A stretch of 64,000 bases of DNA, taken from Fibrella rubiginis (lineage in GTDB: Bacteria; Bacteroidota; Bacteroidia; Cytophagales; Spirosomataceae). The notes beneath the pieces are model-generated. The model was not told where the DNA came from, made no database searches, and saw nothing but the letters and a program-made list of their open reading frames with translations. Positions within the stretch are counted from its first letter, which is position 1. Each line of letters starts with the position of its first letter. The position numbers were made by a program, and so were the translations under genes. The stretch spans positions 16,873 through 80,872 of the forward strand of contig NZ_JAFMYV010000019.1 in NCBI RefSeq assembly GCF_017353185.1, written 5' to 3'. Of this stretch, positions 41,884-49,791 are shown one piece after another.

Positions 41884-42282
41884 ATCGGTGGCAAAGGTAA
41901 AGCGGGGATGTACGATGTACGATTTACGATGTACGATTTATTGTCAGCGGGTGGCTGTGCAGTTGTAAAATGTCGCAAACGTGGTTTTAGGTGGGTTGGT
42001 GTGGGGTTGGCTTCGCCCTCTGGTGTGGCGTTCCGGTGTGGCTTCGCGCTGTAAGCCCTTCGACAGGCTCAGGGTGACAGCCCATCTAATACAGTTCAGA
42101 TACTTGATTCTAGTTTCCTGTCACCCTGAGCCTGTCGAAGGGCCCGACGCGCGAAGCCACACCGGAACGCCACACCAGAGGGCGAAGCCAACCTACATCA
42201 ACCCACACTCACTAAATGATCGCTTTTGCGCGCCCCTTCCAACCTTATAGTTACTTTCGTACTCTTTGCTCAAAGCGCGTTT
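41884..42282. other. Intergenic region with a lone arm-like repeat and a promoter
   Basis: The gap between the divergent ABC and TonB-receptor genes. It contains a stretch of TACGAT/TGTACGATTTACG words (41908-41940) sharing an exact 20-mer with IR-H at 59141, then IR-E (41991-42206), then a -7-like TTACTTTCG near 42251 for the receptor gene. Confidence 0.6.
41991..42206. repeat. Long inverted repeat with REP-like core (IR-E)
   Basis: Arms 41991-42080 and 42118-42206 match apart from one indel and a few changes near 42050 and at the outer end. The core CCTTCGACAGGCTCAGGGTG and a 37-base loop correspond to IR-D in opposite orientation (loop ends CCCATCT and TTCTAGTTTC in both). The outer arm repeats GGTGTGGC and GGCTTCGCC words. 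Confidence 0.93.
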
Positions 42283-44757
42283 ATGAACCATTTTTTACGG
42301 CTGTTCCTGCTGGGGTGGCTTAGTGTACAGGCGGCCTTTGGCCAGTTGAAAGCAACCAGTGGGCTACCCACTATCACCATCAGTGGCTACGTCCGTGAGG
42401 CAGGATCGCAGGAAGCGCTCATCGGGGTCAACGTCTATCGGTCTGGCCTGGCAACTGACCGGTCGCGGCTTGGTACCACAACCAATACCTACGGCTTCTA
42501 TTCGATTACCCTACCTGTGCAGGATAGTCTCCGACTGGTGTATTCAATTGTGGGCTACGACACGCAGGAACAGACCTTTTCGGGCCAGAAAAGTCAGACG
42601 GTCAACGTATTGCTGCGGTCGGGTAAATTGCTGAACGAGGTAATCGTGCGGTCGTCGCGGGCCGACGAGAAGGTGAGCGACAGCCCGCAGATGAGCCAGA
42701 TCGATGTGCCGATTTCGCAGATCAAAAAGATTCCGGCGCTGCTGGGCGAAAAGGACGTGCTCAAGGTGCTCCAGCTCATGCCGGGTGTGCAGAAAGGCTC
42801 GGAAGGGCAAAGCGGTATCTACGTGCGCGGTGGTGGGCCAGATCAAAACCTGATCGTGCTCGACGATGCCGTGGTCTACAACGCCTCGCACCTGTTCGGC
42901 TTCTTCTCGGTTTTCAACGGCGACGCGCTTAAAAGTGTGGAGTTGACCAAAGGCGGTTTCCCAGCGCGGTTTGGCGGGCGGCTTTCCTCGGTTATTGACC
43001 TAAACATGAAAGACGGCAATAAGGAGAAGCTACACGGTGAGGGGGGTATCGGCCTCATATCCAGCCGGTTGACGCTGGAGGGGCCGTTGGGCAAAAAGAA
43101 ATCCGGACCGGGGTCAACCTCCTTTCTCATCTCCGGGCGACGTACTTACCTCGACGTGCTGGCCGCGCCAATCATTGCCTCGCAGAGCGGTGGTAACACC
43201 TCGGCGGGTTATTACTTCTATGACCTCAACGCCAAACTAAACACCGAGCTAACCACAAAAGACAAGCTCTACCTGAGCGGCTATTTCGGGCGCGACCGAT
43301 TCTATGCGAAGGACAAATCGGCTAACGGCAGCAACGACATTGGCATTGGCTGGGGTAATGCCACGGGCACCCTTCGCTGGAATCACCTCTTCTCAGACAA
43401 AGTATTTGGTAATGCGTCGCTTATTTTCAGCAACTACGACTTCACCATAACGTCTAAACAGATTGACGTTTATAAAGACCGAACGGATGAGTTTAATCTG
43501 AACTACACGTCGGGTATCCAGGACGTTGGGCTTAAATATGACCTCGACATCTACCCTAATCCGCGGCATTCGCTGCGGGTAGGTGTGCAGGCCACCGCCC
43601 ACCGGTTTACGCCCAGTGCTATTGTGGTGAAGAACACCGGACTGAACGACAATCGGCTCGAAGTAGACAAAATCGACGTTGTAGAATCGGGTGTTTATGC
43701 CGAAGACACCTGGAAACCCAACGTCCATGCTCGGGTCAACGGTGGTCTGCGCTTGAGCACGTTTTCGGGCAACAACGTCACTTACGTCCGGCCCGAACCG
43801 CGCCTCTCCGCTGCCTACATGATTCGCCCTGACCTATCAGTAAAGGCGTCGTATGCCTTGATGAATCAGTATGTTCACTTGCTAAGCAACACAGGTATTG
43901 GCCTGCCCACCGATCTGTGGGTACCTACCACCGACCGGGTGAAGCCGCAGCAGTCGCAACAGGTAGCTATTGGGATAGCCAAGGATTTCGCCTCCACGGG
44001 CTTTACCCTAACGGCAGAGGGTTATTATAAGAAAATGGACAATATTATTAACTACCGCGAAGGGGCTAGTTTTCTATTGATAGATGACCCTACGTCGGCC
44101 AAAAAAGTGCAGTGGGAAGACAACGTGACGGCGGGCCGAGGCTGGAGTTACGGCGGTGAAGTGTTACTGCAAAAGAAAGTGGGGCGGTTTAGTGGCTGGC
44201 TGGGTTACACCCTCTCTTGGACCCAATGGCAGTTTGCCGACCTCAACAACGGCCAGCCCTTTTTCCCCCGCTACGACCGTCGCCACGATGTTTCGGCAGT
44301 AGGTATTTACGAACTCAGCCCTAAAATTACGCTGTCGAGTACGTGGGTATATGGCACGGGGCAGGCCCTTACGCTGCCTAACAGCACCTACAACGCTTAT
44401 ACGCATGGCAGTGTTTACACCAGTTACTACGCCGGGCCGAACAATATTCCACTGGTTCAGCAACTGTTTAGCTATCCGCGGCAGGTAAATGATTATGGTC
44501 CTAAAAACAGCTTCCGGGCCGAGCCTTACCACCGTTTTGACGTTAGCGTCCAGTTTCACAAAAAAATGAAACGGCACGAACGCACCTGGGAGTTTAGCGC
44601 TTATAACGCCTACAACCGCCGCAACCCGTTTTTCTACCAGCTCGAAACCGTTTCCCAACCAGGCATTAACGGTGCCGCCCCTACGCAACGCACCGCCCTA
44701 AAGCGCTATTCCGTTTTTCCGATTGTGCCATCCATCAGCTATAACTTTAAGTTCTGA
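42283..44757 (+). CDS. TonB-dependent receptor with carboxypeptidase-like N-terminal domain
   Basis: 824 residues from the ATG at 42283, which gives the signal peptide FLRLFLLGWLSVQAAFGQ; the longer frame has no such start. A regulatory beta-sandwich follows (ISGYVREAGSQEALIGVNVY, TNTYGFYSITLP), then a plug domain (IKKIPALLGEKDVLKVLQLMPGVQKGSEGQSGIYVRGGGPDQNLIVLDDAVVYN) and a 22-strand-type barrel ending YNFKF. It imports an unknown ligand using TonB energy. The next gene, a DUF4249 lipoprotein, overlaps its stop (TGATG), so the two form a unit similar in concept to SusC/SusD. Confidence 0.93.
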   Translation: MNHFLRLFLLGWLSVQAAFGQLKATSGLPTITISGYVREAGSQEALIGVNVYRSGLATDRSRLGTTTNTYGFYSITLPVQDSLRLVYSIVGYDTQEQTFSGQKSQTVNVLLRSGKLLNEVIVRSSRADEKVSDSPQMSQIDVPISQIKKIPALLGEKDVLKVLQLMPGVQKGSEGQSGIYVRGGGPDQNLIVLDDAVVYNASHLFGFFSVFNGDALKSVELTKGGFPARFGGRLSSVIDLNMKDGNKEKLHGEGGIGLISSRLTLEGPLGKKKSGPGSTSFLISGRRTYLDVLAAPIIASQSGGNTSAGYYFYDLNAKLNTELTTKDKLYLSGYFGRDRFYAKDKSANGSNDIGIGWGNATGTLRWNHLFSDKVFGNASLIFSNYDFTITSKQIDVYKDRTDEFNLNYTSGIQDVGLKYDLDIYPNPRHSLRVGVQATAHRFTPSAIVVKNTGLNDNRLEVDKIDVVESGVYAEDTWKPNVHARVNGGLRLSTFSGNNVTYVRPEPRLSAAYMIRPDLSVKASYALMNQYVHLLSNTGIGLPTDLWVPTTDRVKPQQSQQVAIGIAKDFASTGFTLTAEGYYKKMDNIINYREGASFLLIDDPTSAKKVQWEDNVTAGRGWSYGGEVLLQKKVGRFSGWLGYTLSWTQWQFADLNNGQPFFPRYDRRHDVSAVGIYELSPKITLSSTWVYGTGQALTLPNSTYNAYTHGSVYTSYYAGPNNIPLVQQLFSYPRQVNDYGPKNSFRAEPYHRFDVSVQFHKKMKRHERTWEFSAYNAYNRRNPFFYQLETVSQPGINGAAPTQRTALKRYSVFPIVPSISYNFKF

Positions 44758-45692
44758 TGAAACCGATTCATGTTTTTTTATTCATCAGTGGCCTGCTCAG
44801 CCTGACGGGGTGCAGTAGTCTGGTGCAGGAAGTAGATCCCGGCAAAGTACCCACGGCCACGGCTAAACTGGTCATCCACTGCTATATATCACCACAGGAC
44901 ACGGTAATCACGGTTGTTGTGGAGGCTCCGCGAGCAATCATTGGCTTGACGGATACCAGTTCAGCTTACCGGAAAACCATCGCCAATGCCACAGTCAGCT
45001 TGTCAGACGGGTCGAAGACGGTGCGCCTGTTGTACTCCGCTAAAGATCTCCTGTACCGGATCTCGCCTGGTCAATTGCCAATCCTGACGGGTAAGATCTA
45101 CACACTGAACGTGGCAGCTCCCAATTATGCGCCTATTACGGCCCAATGCACAGTGCCGGTGGCCGTTGCTCCTGCCGAGGTGCGAGTAGATACAGTCCGC
45201 AAGCCGGTAACGGGGAGGTCTGGCTTTTATCAGCTACGGCTCTACGCCCGCCTGTTTTGGCAAGACCCCGTGGGCCAGCCAAACTATTACCAGGTAACGG
45301 GCTACAACATCAGCCGATCTACCAGTACGCTATATAATAGTCAGGGGAAGCCGATTAAAGACTCGGTCTATACCCGAACCAGTCAGTTGTATTTCAATAA
45401 GTCGAATTACCTCACCGACGAAGGAAACGATGGCGTTCAACTGTCGTCAGCAAGGGGTGAGGTGCAGAATTTTTATATTAATCCCGCCGATAAGGCTGGG
45501 GCACTCAGCATATACCTAACGCTGAACACCACCGATGCGCTGTTTTATAAGTACCGTGATGCCGTCAGCAGGCAGGCTGATGCGGGCAATAATCCTTTTT
45601 CAGAGGCCGTACTCATTCCGTCAAACATCCAGAACGGTCTGGGTTGCTTCGCCGCTTTCAACCAGGCAACTCTTTCGGTAAAGGTGAGATAG
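44757..45692 (+). CDS. DUF4249 lipoprotein, partner of the TonB receptor
   Basis: 311 residues. The lipoprotein signal ISGLLSLTGCSS puts the acylated Cys at residue 19. The mature beta-rich protein (LVIHCYISPQDTVITVVVEAPRAI, ANATVSLSDGSKTVRLLY, GKIYTLNVAAPNYAPITAQCTVP) matches DUF4249, a family found almost only downstream of such TonB receptors. Presumed surface-exposed ligand-binding lipoprotein. Translation is coupled to the receptor by a TGATG overlap. It converges on the aromatic synthesis gene across palindrome IR-F. Confidence 0.88.
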   Translation: MKPIHVFLFISGLLSLTGCSSLVQEVDPGKVPTATAKLVIHCYISPQDTVITVVVEAPRAIIGLTDTSSAYRKTIANATVSLSDGSKTVRLLYSAKDLLYRISPGQLPILTGKIYTLNVAAPNYAPITAQCTVPVAVAPAEVRVDTVRKPVTGRSGFYQLRLYARLFWQDPVGQPNYYQVTGYNISRSTSTLYNSQGKPIKDSVYTRTSQLYFNKSNYLTDEGNDGVQLSSARGEVQNFYINPADKAGALSIYLTLNTTDALFYKYRDAVSRQADAGNNPFSEAVLIPSNIQNGLGCFAAFNQATLSVKVR

Positions 45693-45695
45693 AAG

Positions 45696-45801
45696 GGAGA
45701 AACGCAGGAAGGGAGTAAAGGAGGAAGGGGTGGCTGACACGTATGTAAATACTCTTGCGTCAGCCACCCCTTCCTCCTTTACTCCCTTCCTGCGTTTCTC
45801 C
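45696..45801. repeat. Long inverted repeat (IR-F) between convergent stops
   Basis: Arms 45696-45740 and 45757-45801 match at 44 of 45 positions, loop 16 bases. Arm words GGAG/GGAAGG/GGGAG repeat. The inner end reads GGCTGACAC/GCGTCAGCC, close to the apex of IR-B. The palindrome fills almost the whole 114-bp gap between the two stop codons. Confidence 0.93.
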
Positions 45802-45806
45802 TTTTT

Positions 45807-46907
45807 CTAAACTACCGGCGCGCTGTTCATCACTTCAGTTTGCTTACGGATAGATTCCATGTGAATGATCTTGTAGATCTCTTCCACCAGTTCGGGGTAG
45901 AGGTTTAGTTTCAGGCCCAGTTGCTTGCGCGTTTCCAGAATCTCTTTCCAGCGGTCGGGCTGGAACATCGACACGTTATTGTCGCGCTTGTATTCGGCCA
46001 TTTTCTCAACCAGCGACATCCGGGCGGCGAGCATCTCGACCAGTTGCCGGTCTACGCTGTCGATCTTCACCCGAATTTGCTCCATCGCCCCCTGGAACTC
46101 CCGGTCGGGCGATTCGAGCTGGCGAATTTGCAGGTGATCCAGCATCTCACCGAAAGCTGCTGGGGTCAGTTGCTGAGCCGCATCACTCCAGGCTTTATCG
46201 GGGTCAATGTGCGACTCCACGATCAGGCCGTCGTAGTTGAGGTCCATCGCCATCTGGGCCAGTTCATTCAGGTAGGCCCGCTTACCCGCCATGTGGCTGG
46301 GGTCGCCGATAATGGGTAGCTGGGGGAACATCGTACGGAGTTCAATCGCCATCTGCCACATCGGAATATTGCGGTATTTGCTGGCTTCGCCCGTTGAGAA
46401 CCCCCGGTGGATGGCACCCAGTTTGGTGATACCCGCCCCGGCGATCCGTTCAAATGCGCCCACCCACAACGCAAGGTCGGGGTTAACGGGGTTTTTGATC
46501 AGCACGGGTACGTCAACGCCTTTCAGGGCGTCGGCAATTTCCTGTACGTTAAAGGGATTCACCGTAGTGCGGGCACCTACCCACAAAATATCGACGCCAT
46601 ATTTCAGGGCCAGCTCAATGTGTTGCGGCGTGGCTACTTCCACGGCGAAGGGCAAACCTGTTTCAGCTTTGGCTCGCTGAATCCAGGGAAGGGCGGCTTC
46701 ACCCATGCCTTCAAAGCTGCCAGGCCGGGTACGTGGTTTCCAAATCCCCGCCCGGATAGCGTGGACAGAACCCAGCGCAGCCAGTTGGCGGGCGGTTTCG
46801 CACAGTTGTTCTTCGGTTTCGGCGCTGCACGGGCCGGCAATGATCAGGGGCTTGCCGTTTGTCTGTATCCACGAATTGAGTGGGGCTACGGCTAAATCTG
46901 GTTTCAT
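45807..46907 (-). CDS. Bifunctional DAHP synthase-chorismate mutase
   Basis: 366 residues. The N-terminal ~260 form a type I-beta DAHP synthase (LIIAGPCSAETEEQL, IRAGIWKPRTRPGSFEGMG, WVGARTTVNPF, VLIKNPVNPDLALWVGAFERI, IIGDPSHMAGKR, GLIVESHIDPDKAWSDAAQQLTP). The C-terminal ~95 form an AroQ-type chorismate mutase (IRVKIDSVDRQLVEMLAARMSLVEKMAEYKRDNN, LYPELVEEIYKIIHMESI). It catalyses the first shikimate-pathway step and the committed step to Phe/Tyr. The fusion is typical of Bacteroidota. Fusion to the mutase domain usually brings feedback control by prephenate; that is family knowledge. Confidence 0.94.
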   Translation of the reverse strand: MKPDLAVAPLNSWIQTNGKPLIIAGPCSAETEEQLCETARQLAALGSVHAIRAGIWKPRTRPGSFEGMGEAALPWIQRAKAETGLPFAVEVATPQHIELALKYGVDILWVGARTTVNPFNVQEIADALKGVDVPVLIKNPVNPDLALWVGAFERIAGAGITKLGAIHRGFSTGEASKYRNIPMWQMAIELRTMFPQLPIIGDPSHMAGKRAYLNELAQMAMDLNYDGLIVESHIDPDKAWSDAAQQLTPAAFGEMLDHLQIRQLESPDREFQGAMEQIRVKIDSVDRQLVEMLAARMSLVEKMAEYKRDNNVSMFQPDRWKEILETRKQLGLKLNLYPELVEEIYKIIHMESIRKQTEVMNSAPVV

Positions 46908-46976
46908 GAGGTTATGCGTATTCTGGTTGAAAAAAGACGAGTTACCGGGGGACGAAGTGCGGCCACAAATTTATGG

Positions 46977-46984
46977 TATATTTG
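46977..46984 (+). promoter_or_regulatory. -7 box TATATTTG, distal promoter upstream of proline dehydrogenase
   Basis: Exact TAnnTTTG match in the 226-bp divergent gap. A transcript from here would carry a leader of about 140 bases containing the hairpin TACGAT/ATCGTA. Confidence 0.45.
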
Positions 46985-47096
46985 CAAGAGAATAAGCCAC
47001 CTACAGGGCTGATTCTCACTCCGATTTTGTACGATAATTAGTCTGTTGGAATCGTAGGCGAGTGATGGTAAAACCTTTTTGTGCTTAAATTTCGTT

Positions 47097-47104
47097 TACC
47101 TTTG
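47097..47104 (+). promoter_or_regulatory. -7 box TACCTTTG of proline dehydrogenase
   Basis: Exact TAnnTTTG match, 29 bp before the ATG at 47134. A TTTTTG about 16 bp upstream is a weak -33 candidate. Confidence 0.65.
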
Positions 47105-47133
47105 GGCTGGCTTATTGGCCCATTAACGACCTT

Positions 47134-48408
47134 ATGGCTAACGCACCGCACCACGGCGCATTGACTATGTCGAACCGAAGTAATCTTATGTCATCTTCCG
47201 TCCAGCCGGTTGCTGTTCCACTCAACACAGCCAAACCGGTATCTTTCGAGGACACGTCGATTGCCTTCTCCGCCCAGTCCGATTTTAAACTACGGAAAAC
47301 GTACTGGCTTTTTGCGTTGATGAACAAGGGATGGCTGGTAAAAATAGGGACTTTTTTCATGAAACTGGCCCTGAAACTGCAGCTACCCATCAAGGGTGTC
47401 ATTAAAAACACCATTTTCGAGCAGTTCTGTGGAGGTGAAACCATCCGCGATTGTGAGAAAACGATCAACTCGCTTCACGTTGCCCAGGTAGGCACGATCC
47501 TTGACTATTCCGTCGAGGGTGAAGAAAACGAAGCCTGTTTCGACAACACGGTACTGGAAATTCTCCGCACCATCGAACGGGCCAGCGAATCACAGGATAT
47601 CCCGTTCTCGGTTTTTAAAATTACCGGCGTTGCCGAAACTGACCTGCTCGAAGCCGTGCAGCGTGGCGATGTGCTGACCACCGAACAACAGGCCGCCTTT
47701 GACCGGGTCCGCAACCGGGTAGATACCCTCTGCCAACGGGCGCATGACCGCAACGTGCGCATCTTTATCGATGCCGAAGAAAGCTGGATTCAGGACACCA
47801 TCGACTGTCTGGCCTACACCATGATGGACCGCTACAACCATGAGCAGTGCATCGTTTATAATACGTACCAGATGTACCGCTGGGAGATGTATGACCAGCT
47901 CACCAAAGCCGCTGACGTAGCTCGTGAAAAGGGGTATTTTCTGGGTGCAAAGCTGGTGCGTGGGGCTTACCTGGAAAAAGAACGCCTTCGTTCACATGAA
48001 GACGAATACCAGGATCCGATCCAGGCTACAAAAGAAGATACCGACCGCGACTTCAACCGCGCCATTGACTTCTGCCTGGCCAACCGCGACGTAGTGTCAA
48101 TCTGCCTGGGTACGCATAACGAGTATAGCTGCCAGTATACGATGGCCCATATGAAACAGATGGGTATTGCTCCTAATGACCGGCATATTTACTTCGCACA
48201 GTTGCTGGGCATGAGCGATAATATATCGTATAACCTGGCGAACGCAGGTTATAACGTAGCCAAGTATGTACCGTATGGTCCGGTTGAGGCGGTGATGCCG
48301 TATTTATTCCGCCGTGCTGAGGAAAATAAATCCATAGCTGGCCAAAGTAGCCGCGAATTCACGCTGGTAAAAAGTGAACTGGAGCGCCGCAAAGGCTGTA
48401 AACATTAG
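47134..48408 (+). CDS. Proline dehydrogenase
   Basis: 424 residues, a TIM-barrel PRODH domain from about residue 80. Typical segments: DYSVEGEENEACFDNTVLEI, VRIFIDAEESWIQDTIDCLAYTMMDRYN, KLVRGAYLEKERLRSHEDEYQDPIQATKEDTDRDFNRAI, CLGTHNEYSC, YFAQLLGMSDNISYNLANAGYNVAKYVPYGPVEAVMPYLFRRAEENKSI. It is FAD-dependent and oxidises L-proline to pyrroline-5-carboxylate, passing electrons to quinone. The ATG at 47134 agrees with the nearby -7 box; a second Met lies 11 codons later. The stop touches palindrome IR-G. Confidence 0.92.
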   Translation: MANAPHHGALTMSNRSNLMSSSVQPVAVPLNTAKPVSFEDTSIAFSAQSDFKLRKTYWLFALMNKGWLVKIGTFFMKLALKLQLPIKGVIKNTIFEQFCGGETIRDCEKTINSLHVAQVGTILDYSVEGEENEACFDNTVLEILRTIERASESQDIPFSVFKITGVAETDLLEAVQRGDVLTTEQQAAFDRVRNRVDTLCQRAHDRNVRIFIDAEESWIQDTIDCLAYTMMDRYNHEQCIVYNTYQMYRWEMYDQLTKAADVAREKGYFLGAKLVRGAYLEKERLRSHEDEYQDPIQATKEDTDRDFNRAIDFCLANRDVVSICLGTHNEYSCQYTMAHMKQMGIAPNDRHIYFAQLLGMSDNISYNLANAGYNVAKYVPYGPVEAVMPYLFRRAEENKSIAGQSSREFTLVKSELERRKGCKH

Positions 48409-48499
48409 TCTAATGTCCAAGGTCTAATGTGTAAAGTTGCTTCGCGCTCGCAGATTTGTATGCGAAGCAACTTTACACATTAGACCTTGGACATTGGAC
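48408..48499. repeat. Long inverted repeat (IR-G) between proline dehydrogenase and lspA
   Basis: Arms 48408-48445 and 48462-48499 match at 37 of 38 positions, loop 16 bases. It starts on the last base of the TAG stop. Words TAATGT and GTCTAATG repeat inside the arm. The apex is GTTGCTTCGC/GCGAAGCAAC. The lspA ATG follows 7 bp after it. Confidence 0.93.
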
Positions 48500-48506
48500 G
48501 TACCCT

Positions 48507-49298
48507 ATGAAGAATCCCATTCGCTTTTTCCTTGTCGCCCTGTTATTAATTGGTATTGATCAGGCATCAAAACTGTGGATTTTGCACTATATGCAAAGCC
48601 ATTTGTACATGCCTATTAATATTATTGGCAATTGGCTGAAGTTTCAGTATGTACTGAACCCCGGCATGGCGTTTGGGATGGAATTGCAACACCAGTACGG
48701 TAAACTGTTTCTGAGCCTGTTCAGGATGTTTGCCATGGTGGGTATTGGCTGGTATCTGGTTTATCTGGCCAAACGTAATGCGCCCAACGGACTGCTCTAT
48801 GCCATGGCCCTGATTCTGGCGGGTGCTATCGGCAACGTAATCGACAGTACGTTTTACGGCGTCTACCTCAACAACGCCCCTTTTGGTGCGCCTACCCGCT
48901 GGTTTCACGGGCAGGTAATCGACTTTATCTTCTTTGATCTTTGGGAAGGCATTTTGCCCCGCTGGATACCAATCTGGGGTGGGCAGTACTTTTCAATGCC
49001 CATTTTCAACTTTGCCGACTCCTGCATTTTTGTGGGCGTTTGTCTGATCTTGTTTTTTCAGCGCCGCTTTTACCAGCAACAGGCTGAGGAAGAAGCACAA
49101 CGTACAACTGTTGACCACATGCATGAAAGTGATGCTGCAGTGGCCACAACGCAACCTACCTACGAACTTGAGCGGCCGGTTGCTAACACCCTTGCTGGTG
49201 ACGAGCAAGAAGAGCAGACCGAACACAAAACAGACCTCGATAGCAAGCCCTCACCGGTTGGTGTCAACGCAGAAAATGACACCGATAAGAAAGAATAA
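48507..49298 (+). CDS. lspA: Lipoprotein signal peptidase LspA with acidic C-terminal tail
   Basis: 263 residues from the ATG at 48507; the longer frame begins within IR-G. Four membrane helices are present. The catalytic aspartates lie in AGAIGNVIDSTFYG (Asp113) and FNFADSCIFVG (Asp171), and the LNPGMAFGM motif is intact. It removes signal peptides from diacylglyceryl-modified prolipoproteins in the inner membrane. Most LspA proteins stop soon after the last helix. This one carries about 70 further residues (from ~190) that are acidic, Glu/Thr-rich and probably disordered. Confidence 0.93.
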   Translation: MKNPIRFFLVALLLIGIDQASKLWILHYMQSHLYMPINIIGNWLKFQYVLNPGMAFGMELQHQYGKLFLSLFRMFAMVGIGWYLVYLAKRNAPNGLLYAMALILAGAIGNVIDSTFYGVYLNNAPFGAPTRWFHGQVIDFIFFDLWEGILPRWIPIWGGQYFSMPIFNFADSCIFVGVCLILFFQRRFYQQQAEEEAQRTTVDHMHESDAAVATTQPTYELERPVANTLAGDEQEEQTEHKTDLDSKPSPVGVNAENDTDKKE

Positions 49299-49366
49299 GT
49301 CAGTAAAACAGTTGCTTAATTAATCAGCCGACGTATGGGATAATGTTGCGTTGGCTTACTTAAAAC

Positions 49367-49789
49367 ATGTCGTTGAAAGGTCCCATTGTTTTAGTCGATG
49401 ATGATGAAGATGATCAGTACCTGATTGAACTATCACTTAAATCATTACAATTGCCAAATGAGTTGAGGTTGTTTGGTAATGGTCTCGATGCCCTGACTTA
49501 TTTGCAAACAACGCAGGAACAACCTTTTATTATATTGTGTGATGTAAACATGCCAATTATGAATGGCATCGAGTTGCGCAGACAAATCAATGAGGATGAG
49601 TATTTGCGTAAAAAATCAATACCATTTATTTTTTTAACTACCGCTTCCAATGCGCAACTAGTACAGGAAGCATATGACACTATGGTGCAAGGATTTTTCA
49701 GAAAAGCACCCGATTTTGCCGGACTTGAAAAGCAAATCAAGTGCATTATAGAGTACTGGCAAGCTTGTCTTCATCCAAATAAAGTCTGA
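49367..49789 (+). CDS. Single-domain response regulator
   Basis: 140 residues, one receiver domain: acidic cluster DDDEDD (11-16), phospho-acceptor Asp59 in ILCDVNMPIMNG, Thr91/Thr92 in FLTTAS and Lys113 in FFRKAP. No output domain. It belongs to the Rcp1/CheY-like small regulators common in Bacteroidota, usually partnered with a hybrid histidine kinase, none of which is nearby. The gene is visibly more AT-rich than its neighbours. It converges on the hydrolase gene with only two bases between stops. Confidence 0.9.
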   Translation: MSLKGPIVLVDDDEDDQYLIELSLKSLQLPNELRLFGNGLDALTYLQTTQEQPFIILCDVNMPIMNGIELRRQINEDEYLRKKSIPFIFLTTASNAQLVQEAYDTMVQGFFRKAPDFAGLEKQIKCIIEYWQACLHPNKV

Positions 49790-49791
49790 GT

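Noticed and set aside
42226..42282. Upstream start for the TonB receptor
   Set aside because: The extension crosses the -7-like element and disrupts the signal peptide; the ATG at 42283 fits both.
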